In this document: positions 9,327 to 18,794 of the stretch, one piece after another | Numbering within the stretch: the stretch's first letter is position 1 | How the letters are laid out: each line of letters starts with the position of its first letter | Origin: Ruminococcaceae bacterium YRB3002 | GTDB lineage: Bacteria > Bacillota > Clostridia > Saccharofermentanales > Saccharofermentanaceae | Assembly: GCA_900099715.1 (NCBI GenBank) | Contig: FMTG01000003.1 | Span: 124,001 to 188,000, forward strand | Direction: 5' to 3' | Length of the DNA: 64,000 nucleotides | Position numbers and translations under genes: made by a program | The notes under the pieces: model-generated | The model's input: the letters and a program-made list of their open reading frames with translations, nothing else | Database searches by the model: none | Told to the model about the DNA's origin: nothing

Positions 9327-10424
9327 ATGGGTAAAACAGTATGCATCATCGGTGCCGGACTGTCCGGGCTTACTTGTGCGATGCGTCTTGCCGATAAAGG
9401 CTTCAAGGTCACGGTCGTTGAAGAGATGGCTTCAGCAGGCGGCCTTCTTGCAACCACCAGGATCGGCAAAGAATCCCTGGAGCTCCTTCCTCACCACCTC
9501 CGCAAGACGGACAAGAACCTTCTCGCCCTTGTGAAGCAGTTAGGCCTGGAGGATTCCGTTGAGTGGAGCGACTCCAGATGGCACGGCAAAGCCGCTCACA
9601 AGAAGCTCGGATATTTCAGGGGCGGATTTGCCAGACTGATCAACAGCCTCATGCAGGAAGTCACCGATAAGGGAGGTCTCATCAGGCTTTCCACCACCGT
9701 CGCCGATATCACACAGGACAGGCATCCCGACGGAACACCTTTCTACAGGATAGAGTGTGTATTGAGCAATGCTACCCGTTACGAGGAGATATGTGATTAC
9801 TGCATATTTACAGGGTCATGCAGAACATTCGTCAATATTTCCCACAGTCTGCCCATCAGCATGGATGACAGGGACTGCCTGATGAATGTCACGTACAGGT
9901 CGCAGATCAGCATTATGCTCAACCTGAAGCGGATCGGCACGGAAGTCTATTATCAGGAGTTTACCGATCAGCCTTTCGCCAAGATAATCAATCACAGCAA
10001 CGCATTCGGTCAGCGCGGTTATGGCGGACATATCGTATATCTCGTCGGATATTCCAATGTTACGGACCCTCTTTGGATCGCTAACGATTCCAAGATAATG
10101 GCCCAGTATTTCACCGCATACCGCAAGATATATCCGGGCATACGCAAGACAGACCTCAAGGGCTGGAGGCTTACAAAGACAAGATACGCCCAGTCGCTGA
10201 GCTACCCCGCAAAAGATTTGCACAACCCGTGCCACAACATGTATGTATGCGCCTCCGGAATTGCAAGATTCAATACTGATGAGGAGCCACTCAACAGAAT
10301 GGAGAGGGTTGTTGCCCTGGCAGGGACCATCTGTGATGAGATAGTCAGAGCATCAGTATCTGCTCCTGATGCTGTTACCCCGCTTATTGCCATTCCCTCC
10401 CGTAATGAGGAGGAGCTTGTATGA
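9327..10424 (+). CDS. NAD(P)/FAD-dependent oxidoreductase (amine oxidase/desaturase-like fold)
   Basis: 365 residues from the ATG at 9327. The N terminus is a dinucleotide-binding fold (CIIGAGLSGLTCAMRLAD, Gly9-x-Gly11-x-x-Gly14, followed by VTVVEE), typical of protoporphyrinogen oxidase and carotenoid desaturase-like flavoproteins. LPHHLRKTDKNLLALVKQLG and a C-terminal FAD-binding segment around ASGIARFNTDEE fit this superfamily. The earlier in-frame start at 9279 would put non-conserved residues before the Rossmann fold; GGAGG at 9308-9312 lies 14 nt before my chosen start, a long spacing. The stop overlaps the DUF2298 gene start (ATGA), so the two work together, perhaps in making a surface glycan or glycolipid. 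The substrate is unknown. Confidence 0.8.
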   Translation: MGKTVCIIGAGLSGLTCAMRLADKGFKVTVVEEMASAGGLLATTRIGKESLELLPHHLRKTDKNLLALVKQLGLEDSVEWSDSRWHGKAAHKKLGYFRGGFARLINSLMQEVTDKGGLIRLSTTVADITQDRHPDGTPFYRIECVLSNATRYEEICDYCIFTGSCRTFVNISHSLPISMDDRDCLMNVTYRSQISIMLNLKRIGTEVYYQEFTDQPFAKIINHSNAFGQRGYGGHIVYLVGYSNVTDPLWIANDSKIMAQYFTAYRKIYPGIRKTDLKGWRLTKTRYAQSLSYPAKDLHNPCHNMYVCASGIARFNTDEEPLNRMERVVALAGTICDEIVRASVSAPDAVTPLIAIPSRNEEELV

Positions 10425-13123
10425 AGAGCATTATCGAGGCACCTTACAAGGCCTTCTATCTTGCTGTTCCGTTTCTTGCATCACTATTCATCGGATGGGG
10501 TCTCATCGGGATAGACGATACCGTCTATGTGCTGACCTGGTGCATCTATCTCTTTCTTCTCGCACTTCCCGTACTGCCTCTTGGTGCTTTTCTCTTCAAG
10601 GGAGCGCATGGTGGAGGCTATATCCTGACTCAAACACTTGGAATAGTCGCAGTAAGCCTTTTTACATGGACACTGACACATCTGAAGATATACATGTTCA
10701 CAAGACCACTGCTCTTTCTGGCTATGGTCGTGATCGCCTTTATATGTTATCTTGCAAAGCCACTCCGCGAAGCATTTATCAAGGAAGTTAAGAAACCATA
10801 TTACATTGAGAAGCTCGCAATAGAGCTGACAGTTTTTACCGTGGTATTCACAATACTCTGTTTCTACAAGGGCTTCACCCCCAGCATTAACGGTCAGGAG
10901 AAGTTCATGGATTACGGGTTCGTAATGTCGATGGTAAGGAGCCCAAAACTTCCGGCAGTCGATATGTGGCTGTCAGGATACAGCATCAACTATTATTACT
11001 TCGGTCAGTTTATCTGGGCGATGGTTATAAAGCTGTCAGGCACACCCGGTCCCGTTGGCTACAATCTCGCCATGACAAGCGCCATTGCCATTCCTTTCGC
11101 GATGGCATTCGGCATAGGAACTATGCTGTTCGGATTCATGAGCGAGAGAACGAATCACATCAAAGGGATCTGGGCGGTCATATTCAGATACATTACAGGC
11201 ACATTCGCAGGGTTCACAACAATACTGTTCGGTAATTCACACTCCTTCTTCTATGACGAGAACAGTGTGGGCAACGGTATACTTCAGATACTCTCAAAAT
11301 GGGGTGTCAATGTGGGCAAGACAACCGAGTTCTACTATCCGGACAGCACCAGATTTATCGGGCATAACCCCGACTCACAGATACTGGATGCCATGGGCAA
11401 CATTATCGACGAAGGTGACTACACCATCGAGGAGTTTCCTTTCTATTCGTTCCTCGTTGCCGATCTTCACGCACACGTTATATCGATGATGGTCGTGCTG
11501 CTGATAATGGGCATAGCTATCTGCTGTCTTGCCAATACAGACCACCCCGATTCATACGAATATAATGTGGTTCCCAAGAGGATCTCCAAGGCGGTCAAGA
11601 TAAAGATCTTCAAAACAGAATACAGAAGACTCCTTACCCCCGGACTTGTGGCCATGTCCGTTCTTCTTGGCGTTGCACAGATGACAAACTTCTGGGATTT
11701 CCTTATCTACTTCATCTTCGGATCAATGACGCTTCTGATCATAAACACAAGGCGGTCCAAGGTGTTCACGGACATCTCCGGTTTTATCTGTTTCGCGGTA
11801 AATGTTGCCGCCATACTGCTGGCATATCTGAACAACGGAGGACTTCCCTTCGTCCATGTGCTCCTTCAGATGCTGATACTTGTTTTCTCGTATCTGCTTG
11901 TCTGCTTCGAACCGAATGCACTGACAAGGACTTCATTCGGAATGAGCTTTATGTTTACCGTGGCTTTCATTACCGCCCTCCCGTTCAATGCGGGCTTTGA
12001 TATGATATCCAATTCACTGGGCAAGGTTACTCATAGCTCCTCCCTGTATCAGCTCATCATCCTGTGGGGTCTTCACGTTCTCATTGCACTTCTCTTCATC
12101 CTGTTTACGGTTCTCTACAAGAACTATGACATCCTGAACGACCGCGAACTCAAGGCAAGGAGCAAGCAGCAGAACAGTTCCCCTGCGATCAGCGATATTC
12201 CTGCTGAAGGTTTTGCCAATCCTGTTGCCGCTTTTATCGGCAGACGCAACATAATAGATGTATTTGCCTGCGGTATGGTACTGGTGGCTTTGCTCCTCAT
12301 AGCCGCACCGGAGATATTCTACGTGCGCGATATCTACACATCCGGTTATCTCCGCGCCAATACCATGTTCAAGTTTACATTTGCCGCTTTCATAATCCTC
12401 GGCATGTCCATCTCCTACGGCATAATGAGAATGCTCTGGATAACCACTTCACGCAACAGGCATTCTGTAGCAACACTTATCGTGGGGATAGCATCTTTCG
12501 TGCTAGTGTGCATCATTCCGGGACATTACATGTTCGTCGGTATGAAACAGAGGTGCGGTGATACCACCATTCTGAGCAACTACCAGGGACTTGACGGTAC
12601 ATGTTATCTCACAGATTACTACAGTCCGGATGGCTACATCGAGGTTGAGGGCAACCTCAACTCCTATTATGAAGCCATTACCTGGCTGAACGATAATGTA
12701 ACCGGATCACCCGTCATTGCCGAAGCTTACGGCGAGAGTTATCACGATAACAATATTGTGTCAGCCTACACAGGTCTCCCCACCGTTATCGGATGGCAGA
12801 CACACGAATGGCTGTGGAGATTTCACGGAATAGTTGATGAAGAAAGCGATCTTCTCATATCCGATCCTGATTACGATGTATGGGACATTTACCTGTCACC
12901 GCGTCATAATGACATAGACATGCTCTATCTTAGCGATGATCCCGAGGTCGTAAGATATGTCATCAATAAATACGGCATTGAGTACATTATTCTCGGCAAC
13001 CTTGAGTATTACAAATATGATTACGATAACACCGAGACATTCAAGCAGGTCGGCGAGATAGTATTCACTTCCGAGAACCTGAACATCTTCAAGGTTACTC
13101 CGTCGGATACTGCTGCAGGATAA
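10421..13123 (+). CDS. DUF2298 (Chlor_Arch_YYY) polytopic membrane protein
   Basis: 900 residues with about 14-16 membrane helices. The family-naming YYY motif is in SGYSINYYYFGQ (Tyr191-193). FYSFLVADLHAH (Asp348, His350) matches the DLH motif of these proteins, which resemble lipid-linked glycosyltransferases of the GT-C fold. The C-terminal soluble part (YEAITWLNDNVTG, EAYGESYHDN, GLPTVIGWQTHE) is like extracytoplasmic domains of such enzymes. A role in transferring a sugar from a lipid carrier on the outer face of the membrane is a family-level inference. It is translationally coupled to the FAD enzyme. Confidence 0.88.
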   Translation: MKSIIEAPYKAFYLAVPFLASLFIGWGLIGIDDTVYVLTWCIYLFLLALPVLPLGAFLFKGAHGGGYILTQTLGIVAVSLFTWTLTHLKIYMFTRPLLFLAMVVIAFICYLAKPLREAFIKEVKKPYYIEKLAIELTVFTVVFTILCFYKGFTPSINGQEKFMDYGFVMSMVRSPKLPAVDMWLSGYSINYYYFGQFIWAMVIKLSGTPGPVGYNLAMTSAIAIPFAMAFGIGTMLFGFMSERTNHIKGIWAVIFRYITGTFAGFTTILFGNSHSFFYDENSVGNGILQILSKWGVNVGKTTEFYYPDSTRFIGHNPDSQILDAMGNIIDEGDYTIEEFPFYSFLVADLHAHVISMMVVLLIMGIAICCLANTDHPDSYEYNVVPKRISKAVKIKIFKTEYRRLLTPGLVAMSVLLGVAQMTNFWDFLIYFIFGSMTLLIINTRRSKVFTDISGFICFAVNVAAILLAYLNNGGLPFVHVLLQMLILVFSYLLVCFEPNALTRTSFGMSFMFTVAFITALPFNAGFDMISNSLGKVTHSSSLYQLIILWGLHVLIALLFILFTVLYKNYDILNDRELKARSKQQNSSPAISDIPAEGFANPVAAFIGRRNIIDVFACGMVLVALLLIAAPEIFYVRDIYTSGYLRANTMFKFTFAAFIILGMSISYGIMRMLWITTSRNRHSVATLIVGIASFVLVCIIPGHYMFVGMKQRCGDTTILSNYQGLDGTCYLTDYYSPDGYIEVEGNLNSYYEAITWLNDNVTGSPVIAEAYGESYHDNNIVSAYTGLPTVIGWQTHEWLWRFHGIVDEESDLLISDPDYDVWDIYLSPRHNDIDMLYLSDDPEVVRYVINKYGIEYIILGNLEYYKYDYDNTETFKQVGEIVFTSENLNIFKVTPSDTAAG

Positions 13124-13154
13124 GATCAGCATATTCCGATTATTGTATTATAAT

Positions 13155-13180
13155 AAAACCTCAATTATCTTTTAGGTTTT
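13155..13180 (+). terminator. possible weak terminator after the DUF2298 gene
   Basis: AAAACCT (13155-13161) pairs with AGGTTTT (13174-13180) across a 12-nt loop, 31 bp behind the DUF2298 stop. The T-run is inside the stem and only four long, so this is a weak candidate. Confidence 0.35.
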
Positions 13181-13193
13181 GCACAGGAGTATT

Positions 13194-13287
13194 ATGTTTG
13201 ACCACTATGTGCGCCGACAAGGCACTCTATTATGTGAAAGAACATGGCAGAGCATCATGCCGCGTCTATGATGACTCGCTTGAATAG
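13194..13287 (+). pseudogene. C-terminal remnant of a GGDEF diguanylate cyclase
   Basis: From 13207 the plus strand reads MCADKALYYVKEHGRASCR and ends VYDDSLE before TAG at 13285. ADKALYxxKxxGR is the hallmark of the end of GGDEF domains. One frame over and directly in front is FDHYV, which would continue the same motif if one base (near 13207-13212) were removed: FDHYV-ADKALYYV. So this is the last ~30 codons of a diguanylate cyclase, truncated at the 5' end and frameshifted. Nothing upstream to 13124 matches the rest of the domain. The stop lies 2 bp from the end of the convergent GH32-like gene. Confidence 0.7.
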
Positions 13288-13289
13288 CT

Positions 13290-14318
13290 TCAGCAGACCG
13301 TGATGGTTATATTCTCCGAACCGCCATTGATAAAGGTCTCAACAGTTCCTACGTCCTCGACTGTAATGACATCCGGAACTGATCTGTAAGGCTTATCAAA
13401 GACCGTCTTCTTCTCAAACATTATACGGAGCCTTCCGTTGTCATATGAGACAAAGCTGCTCTCAGCAGTTATCATGCGGTTATCAAAGAGTTCTGCCGCG
13501 GGCACTATGACAAGGTCTCCCGCTTTGTTAAGTAATACTTCCCTCGCGCACGTAAGCATTCCTTTAGACGCACCTGATGTCGCCTTGCGGTCATAGAACC
13601 AGCCTATCATAATATTGCGCTTTCCCTCGCTAAGCACATACGGATTATAGAGGTCGGGGCCGGATTCCACGGACATATACTCCCCGTCCATCTCGAAAAC
13701 ATTTCCGTCAAACTTCCCCATCGCGCAGATATTACGCGACGGAAGCTGTCTGGCAGACGTAAACATCAGACACCATCTGTCTTCTGTTCTGAACAGATTG
13801 GGGGACTCAATATGGGACCCGAATCTCGGATCGGTAACGATGTCGTTTACAAACCGCCAGGCCACAAGATCCGTTGATTCATAAAGTGCGATACCGGCAA
13901 TGTTATGGCGCCCCGTCCCTACCGCCATGAGATAACGTCCGTCATATTCGAAAACATGCGGATCCATCAGATAATCGTAGTTGCCCGTAACTGAATCAAA
14001 TTCCGTATCCTCAAAATGTATCCCGTCTTCGGATACTGCAGAAATGATCGTGTTATCAAGTGTATAGAACAGATACAGACGGCCGTCTGCCACAATTGAC
14101 GAACCTCCAAGATATGAACCGCCCTCTTCCGGTGTAAGTGCCACAGGAAGTTCCTCATAAGTAATAAAGTCTTCCGTAACACAGTGCCCCCAATGCATAT
14201 AACCCCAGCGCGGTGCGTCGGGGTTATGCTGATAGAAGATGTGATATTTACCTTTGAAGTGGCTGATACCGCAGGGGGCGCTCATCCAGCCTTTACTGAC
14301 CCGGTAGTGACATCTCAT
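13290..14318 (-). CDS. GH32-like protein with altered active site
   Basis: 342 residues with the GH32/GH68 five-bladed propeller signature: FKGKYHIFYQHNP, GGSSIVADGRLYLFYT, MDPHVFEYDGRYLMAVGTG, ESPNLFRTEDRWCLMFTS and a late TVETFINGG that matches the C-terminal beta-sandwich. GH32 enzymes hydrolyse sucrose or fructans. Here the first block reads WMSAPCG (11-17) in place of WMNDPNG, so the nucleophile Asp is Ala14. The stabiliser Asp119 (MDP) and acid/base Glu171 (ESP) are kept. The C-terminal sandwich is much shortened compared with ~480-residue family members. The start overlaps the serA stop by 4 bp. It could bind rather than cleave fructosides, or use different chemistry; the nearby MFS transporter is a possible partner. 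Confidence 0.8.
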   Translation of the reverse strand: MRCHYRVSKGWMSAPCGISHFKGKYHIFYQHNPDAPRWGYMHWGHCVTEDFITYEELPVALTPEEGGSYLGGSSIVADGRLYLFYTLDNTIISAVSEDGIHFEDTEFDSVTGNYDYLMDPHVFEYDGRYLMAVGTGRHNIAGIALYESTDLVAWRFVNDIVTDPRFGSHIESPNLFRTEDRWCLMFTSARQLPSRNICAMGKFDGNVFEMDGEYMSVESGPDLYNPYVLSEGKRNIMIGWFYDRKATSGASKGMLTCAREVLLNKAGDLVIVPAAELFDNRMITAESSFVSYDNGRLRIMFEKKTVFDKPYRSVPDVITVEDVGTVETFINGGSENITITVC

Positions 14319-15928
14319 GAGAACTCGATGAGTGATACAAGGCGCACACCGTCGCAGGCCTTTATCTCTTCGATAACCTCATCGGAGACAGCCTGTTCCA
14401 CTGCAACAAATGCCTGTGCTGATGTCTTATCCTTCTTGTCCTTGCGGGCCCAATGGAGGCTGCAGATATTGATATTATGTCTGCCGAGTGTTGTCGCAAT
14501 ACTTCCGATAACTCCCGGGAAATCATCATTCTTTATAGCAAGAACAGTATCGGACAGAGTGCAGTTCATCTCATATCCGTAGAATGAGACAAGAACCTCT
14601 GTGTCAGGTTCGAATACAGTACCAGCCAGCACAAGATCCTTACCATCGTCATTGTGGAATGTTACCTTAACGAGGTTATTGTACTTCTTTACTTCCTGTT
14701 CATATGTCTCAGTAATGGAAATGCCGAATTCCTCAGCACACTCCTTAACGTTTACGTATGATACACTGTCAACGCCCATACCCTTGAGGAGGCCGACGAG
14801 AAGGCTCATGGTAACGATCTCCATGCTCTGTCCTGCAATACCGCCGGCATAGGACACGTCGATCTTCTTAACAGGGGACTTCTCAGTCTGATAGTACATC
14901 TTGCCCATCTTCTCGGCGAGATTACAGTAGGGTCTGATAGCATTGATATCTCCTTCGATAGCAGGCATGTTGAGCGCTGCAACCATCTCACCCTTAAGTG
15001 CCCTTGCAACAAGATCAGCAACCTGGGAACCTACATTATATGTTGCCTCCTCTGTGGATGCTCCGAGATGAGGCGTGATATAACAATGAGGAGCGTGAAG
15101 AAGAACATTGTCGAACACCTGATCTTCCGGCTTCTTGTTGTAGGACGGCTCCACATCGAACACATCGATAGCAGCTGCTGCAACCTGACCTTCAGCCAAA
15201 GCATCAGCAAGATCCTGCTCGTTAACAAGCCCGCCTCTTGCAGCGTTGACTATACGGACGCCTCTCTTGCACTTGTAAAGCTGCTCCTTGGCGATCATAT
15301 TATAGGTTTCCTTCGTTTTGGGAGTATGAAGTGTGATCAGGTCACATACCTCAAGAAGTTCATCAAGTGTCTCACATCTCTTAACCCCAAGCTTCTCGAA
15401 CTTGTCTGTCTGAACGTAAGGGTCATAGGCAACTACTGTCATGCCGATTCCCTTAAGCTTGCGTGATACGATCGAACCGATCCTTCCGAGTCCGATAACT
15501 CCGGCAGTCTTGCCTTCGAGCTCGATACCGATCCAGTTGCCTCTCCTGAAGTCTCCGTTATGAACACCCTCATTAGCATCACAGAGATTACGGAATATTG
15601 AGAAAGCATGAGCAACGGCAAGCTCTCCTGCCGCCATATTGTTGGCTGTAGGTGTATTAAGCGCGATGACGCCATGTTCAGTACATGCGGGAACATTGAT
15701 ATTATCGATTCCCGTACCTGCACGTCCAACAACCTTAAGGCAGTCTGCATTGCTGAGCAATGCCTCATTGACTTTAGTAGCGGATCTGACGATAAGGGCA
15801 TCACATCCCTTTATGTGCCCCTCTATCTCTTCCTGTGTGTGGCCAAGATATTCCTCAACCTCGAACCCCTGACTTCTCAGGTCTTCAACAAATTCCTGTG
15901 CAATGCTCTCTGTGATCAAAATCTTCAT
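14315..15928 (-). CDS. serA: D-3-phosphoglycerate dehydrogenase
   Basis: 537 residues, the long SerA form. NAD-binding motif GLGRIG (146-151), catalytic Arg231 (NAARGG), Glu260 (FDVEP) and His287 (TPHLGAST) are all present. An intervening ASB-type domain is followed by a C-terminal ACT domain (from LSDTVLAIKNDDFPGVIG), the usual serine-binding regulatory site. It oxidises 3-phosphoglycerate in the first step of serine synthesis. I start it at the ATG at 15928, because GGGGG lies 8 nt upstream and the protein then begins MKILITE; the frame is open 21 bp further. It follows the aminotransferase gene by 17 bp. Confidence 0.96.
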   Translation of the reverse strand: MKILITESIAQEFVEDLRSQGFEVEEYLGHTQEEIEGHIKGCDALIVRSATKVNEALLSNADCLKVVGRAGTGIDNINVPACTEHGVIALNTPTANNMAAGELAVAHAFSIFRNLCDANEGVHNGDFRRGNWIGIELEGKTAGVIGLGRIGSIVSRKLKGIGMTVVAYDPYVQTDKFEKLGVKRCETLDELLEVCDLITLHTPKTKETYNMIAKEQLYKCKRGVRIVNAARGGLVNEQDLADALAEGQVAAAAIDVFDVEPSYNKKPEDQVFDNVLLHAPHCYITPHLGASTEEATYNVGSQVADLVARALKGEMVAALNMPAIEGDINAIRPYCNLAEKMGKMYYQTEKSPVKKIDVSYAGGIAGQSMEIVTMSLLVGLLKGMGVDSVSYVNVKECAEEFGISITETYEQEVKKYNNLVKVTFHNDDGKDLVLAGTVFEPDTEVLVSFYGYEMNCTLSDTVLAIKNDDFPGVIGSIATTLGRHNINICSLHWARKDKKDKTSAQAFVAVEQAVSDEVIEEIKACDGVRLVSLIEFS

Positions 15929-15945
15929 GATATTTTCCCCCTTGA

Positions 15946-17025
15946 TCATGCCTTCAGTTCTGCAATCGTCTCTGTCAGATCCTTCAGCATGGTATTGATC
16001 TCTTCTTCTGTCGTATCAGCCATGTGAGCAAGTCTGAATGTCTTGTCCTTCAGGGCGCCATAGCCGTTGCTGATAAGGTAACCCTTAGCCTGCATTGCCT
16101 TATTCAGCTCTGCGAAAGGGATCCCCGTAGTATTTGTAATACACGTAACCGTGTTGGACAGGTTCTCGGGATCGGAGTAAAGTTCGCAGTTTGCTCTCGC
16201 CCAGTCCCTGACGATATTTGCCAGCTTAACATGTCTCTGATATCTGTTCTGAACACCCTCCTCCAGGATCCTGTCGAGCTGATAGTCCAGCGCGAACATG
16301 TGTGACTCCGAAGGTGTGGAAGGATACTGATAAGGCTTCTCCCGAACAAACTTAACAAGTTCAACATAATCGAAATAAAGTCCCCTGTTGGGAATCGTCT
16401 TTGCCTTCTCAATAGCTCTGTCAGTAACAGATGCGATGGCAAGTCCCGGAGGAAGACCGAGGCACTTCTGTGAAGATGTGATACATACATCGATACCAAG
16501 CTCATCGACCGGAATATAATCTCCGCCCATTGAAGACACGGTATCTACACATACGATTACATCAGGATACTTCCTGTACACCTCAGCAAGTCTCTCCATG
16601 GGATTCCTTACACCGGTGGATGTCTCGTTCTGTGTGATCGTGATAAGGTCATATTCACCTGTCTTAAGAGCCTCATCGATCATCTCAGGTGTTGTGATCT
16701 GACCGAGTTCGGATCTGAATATATCGGCAGGAATACCATTGGCAGTACACATCTTGTACCATCTCTCACCGAATGCGCCAATGGAGAAAACAGCTGCCTT
16801 CTTAGCGGTGAAACAACGGACTGCACCTTCCATGAGACCGCTTCCGGATGAAGTTGACAGAACGATCGTATTCTCTGTTCCCATAACCTTCTGCAGTTTC
16901 TCTGAAATAGACTGCTGAAGAGCGGACATGTCCTTAGTCCTGTGGCCGATCATCGGGGTTGCCATCTTCTCCAGGATATCTTCTCTAACCTCGACAGGTC
17001 CCGGAATATAAAGTCTCTTGTGCAT
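15946..17025 (-). CDS. class V aminotransferase (phosphoserine/alanine-glyoxylate type)
   Basis: 359 residues, PLP-dependent fold-type I. The Schiff-base lysine is Lys187 in TSSQKCLGLPPG and Asp161 (CVDTVSSMGG) binds the pyridine nitrogen. The sequence resembles the alanine-glyoxylate aminotransferase branch more than classical SerC, but lying directly in front of serA it most likely converts phosphohydroxypyruvate to phosphoserine, a non-orthologous replacement seen in other anaerobes. This role is inferred from context. I use the ATG at 17025 with AGAGGTGAG upstream; the frame is open to 17076 but without a site. Confidence 0.88.
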   Translation of the reverse strand: MHKRLYIPGPVEVREDILEKMATPMIGHRTKDMSALQQSISEKLQKVMGTENTIVLSTSSGSGLMEGAVRCFTAKKAAVFSIGAFGERWYKMCTANGIPADIFRSELGQITTPEMIDEALKTGEYDLITITQNETSTGVRNPMERLAEVYRKYPDVIVCVDTVSSMGGDYIPVDELGIDVCITSSQKCLGLPPGLAIASVTDRAIEKAKTIPNRGLYFDYVELVKFVREKPYQYPSTPSESHMFALDYQLDRILEEGVQNRYQRHVKLANIVRDWARANCELYSDPENLSNTVTCITNTTGIPFAELNKAMQAKGYLISNGYGALKDKTFRLAHMADTTEEEINTMLKDLTETIAELKA

Positions 17026-17173
17026 AATCTCACCTCTTATGTCTAGAAATACCAGGCAATTATACACCAATTGCAAAACAAATAATATATATAAAAAGTA
17101 TGGTAAAATCCTTATGAAGTGCCAAAACTTTGTCTAAAAATCTGTTCAATAAACTTGAAGGCAGGGTAATACG

Positions 17174-18511
17174 ATGCGTCTTAACTACAAAAACACCTTT
17201 CTGGCTGGTCTGGCGTTCCTGTCCATCTGTGCTTTCTGGCAGATGTACGATAACGTTATCCCCCTGATACTGACAAAAACCTTCCGCATGAATGAGACAC
17301 TGTCAGGCTTCATAATGGCTGCAGATAACATCCTGGCACTTTTTCTTCTTCCGTTATTCGGCAAACTGTCTGATATGACACATACCAGACTTGGTAAAAG
17401 AATGCCGTATATCCTGTTCGGAACCGCTGCAAGCGTTATCCTGCTCAACTTTCTCCCTGTCATTGACAACAATTACGCACTTGGCAACAAAGGGGGCCTT
17501 TACACAACCGCAGGATTCGTGATCATTCTTGGTGCTTTGCTGTTTGTCATGTCAGTGTGGCGGTCACCTGCGGTAGCACTTATGCCTGATATCACGCCAA
17601 AGCCTTTAAGATCCAAAGGAAATGCCGTGATCAATCTGATGGGTGCAGCGGGAGGTATCATGTATCTTGTTTTCGCGGCGCTTATGTATCCGAAGAAGGC
17701 TACTGAAGGTGTCGAACATGTAAACTACAGACCGCTGTTCGTCGTGATCTCGATAATCATGGTCATATCAGTCGTTATCATGCTCATAACGGTCAAGGAG
17801 CCGAGACTTGCCGCTGAGAATGACGAGATAGAGCGCAAGCATCCCGAGTGGGATCTCACCGAGACAAGTGCCAGAGGATCCGCCAAACTCCCGCGCCCGG
17901 TACTGAAGTCAATGATATTCCTTCTGTTGTCAATCGGGTTGTGGTACATTGCCTACAACGCCGTAACCACCTGGTTCACAACATATATCAGCTCAATAAT
18001 GGGCGAAGGTATCGGCGGTGCTTCGACATGCTTTATGATCGCTTCAGGAGGTGCCCTGATATCCTACATTCCTCTCGGGTTCCTGCAATCGAAGATCGGC
18101 CGTAAAAAATCTATTCTCTTCGGGACACTGCTCCTGGCCGGAAGCTATCTTGTATGCTACTTTCTCACGACAATGATGAGCTCGATCGGTGTTATCACCT
18201 ATATTGTGTTTGCACTTGTCGGGGTGGCATGGGCCGCCATCAGCATCAACTCCCTGCCGATGGTAGTCGAGATGTGCCGGGGTTCCGACAGCGGAAAGTT
18301 CACCGGATACTACTATACCGCTTCAATGGCAGGTCAGGTCCTGACCCCTGTACTCGCAGGAACGCTGATGCGCCATGTCAGTTACAAGATTCTGTTCATA
18401 TACGCCACAGTCTTTGCATTTGCCAGCTTTGTAACAATGTTACAGGTTAAACATGGCGACATTAAAGGGACAGCGAAGCGCGGTCTGGCGGCATTTGAGG
18501 AGTTTGAGTAG
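17174..18511 (+). CDS. MFS transporter of the SLC45/sugar type
   Basis: 445 residues, 12 membrane helices. The N-terminal LAGLAFLSICAFWQMYDNVIP and the loop-2 motif GKLSDMTHTRLGKRMPY are typical of the MFS branch that includes sucrose and maltose symporters of the SLC45 kind. A second cytoplasmic loop has LGFLQSKIGRKKS. It is divergent from the serine genes, and the GH32-like gene is in that operon; a fructoside or sucrose substrate is therefore plausible but unproven. A GGCAGGG site lies in front of the ATG. A 17-bp terminal repeat of a mobile-looking element begins 1 bp after the stop. Confidence 0.85.
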   Translation: MRLNYKNTFLAGLAFLSICAFWQMYDNVIPLILTKTFRMNETLSGFIMAADNILALFLLPLFGKLSDMTHTRLGKRMPYILFGTAASVILLNFLPVIDNNYALGNKGGLYTTAGFVIILGALLFVMSVWRSPAVALMPDITPKPLRSKGNAVINLMGAAGGIMYLVFAALMYPKKATEGVEHVNYRPLFVVISIIMVISVVIMLITVKEPRLAAENDEIERKHPEWDLTETSARGSAKLPRPVLKSMIFLLLSIGLWYIAYNAVTTWFTTYISSIMGEGIGGASTCFMIASGGALISYIPLGFLQSKIGRKKSILFGTLLLAGSYLVCYFLTTMMSSIGVITYIVFALVGVAWAAISINSLPMVVEMCRGSDSGKFTGYYYTASMAGQVLTPVLAGTLMRHVSYKILFIYATVFAFASFVTMLQVKHGDIKGTAKRGLAAFEEFE

Positions 18512-18512
18512 A

Positions 18513-18794
18513 TGAATTGGGGACGGTTCCTTTTTCACCAAACCAGTTGATCAGGGAAAGTCGTTCAAGCCAATTGCTTCGAATAGCTTGATAAGAATTG
18601 ACAGACATGCTTAAGTTGCCGATATATCGTGAGTTTGTTCTATGATAAGTCGGTAATTCTATCAGGAGATCATGACACAAATCCCGACTGAAAAACCGAC
18701 TATAGGCCGGTCATTCGGTCGGGATTTAAGTCAAAATCAAACCAAAGTAACTGGCTTCGCTGAAATGTGACACTTCAGAACCGTCCCCATTTCA
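18513..18794. repeat. MITE-like element with 17-bp terminal inverted repeats
   Basis: TGAATTGGGGACGGTTC (18513-18529) is repeated inverted as GAACCGTCCCCATTTCA (18778-18794), with one mismatch. The 282-bp unit has no open frame of note. Inside, AAATCCCGAC (18679-18688) pairs with GTCGGGATTT (18718-18727) around an inner ACCG/CGGT stem, giving a strong hairpin. It starts right behind the MFS stop codon. The same end sequence occurs alone at 38011-38028 and, in related form, at 57419 and 61624. No transposase is in the window. Together with the next feature it fills most of the 368 bp between the flanking genes. Confidence 0.7.

Noticed and set aside
13194-13272. Small plus-strand frame starting MFDHYVRRQG
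   Set aside because: The shifted frame gives an obvious GGDEF end, so this is a frameshifted relic and not a small gene.
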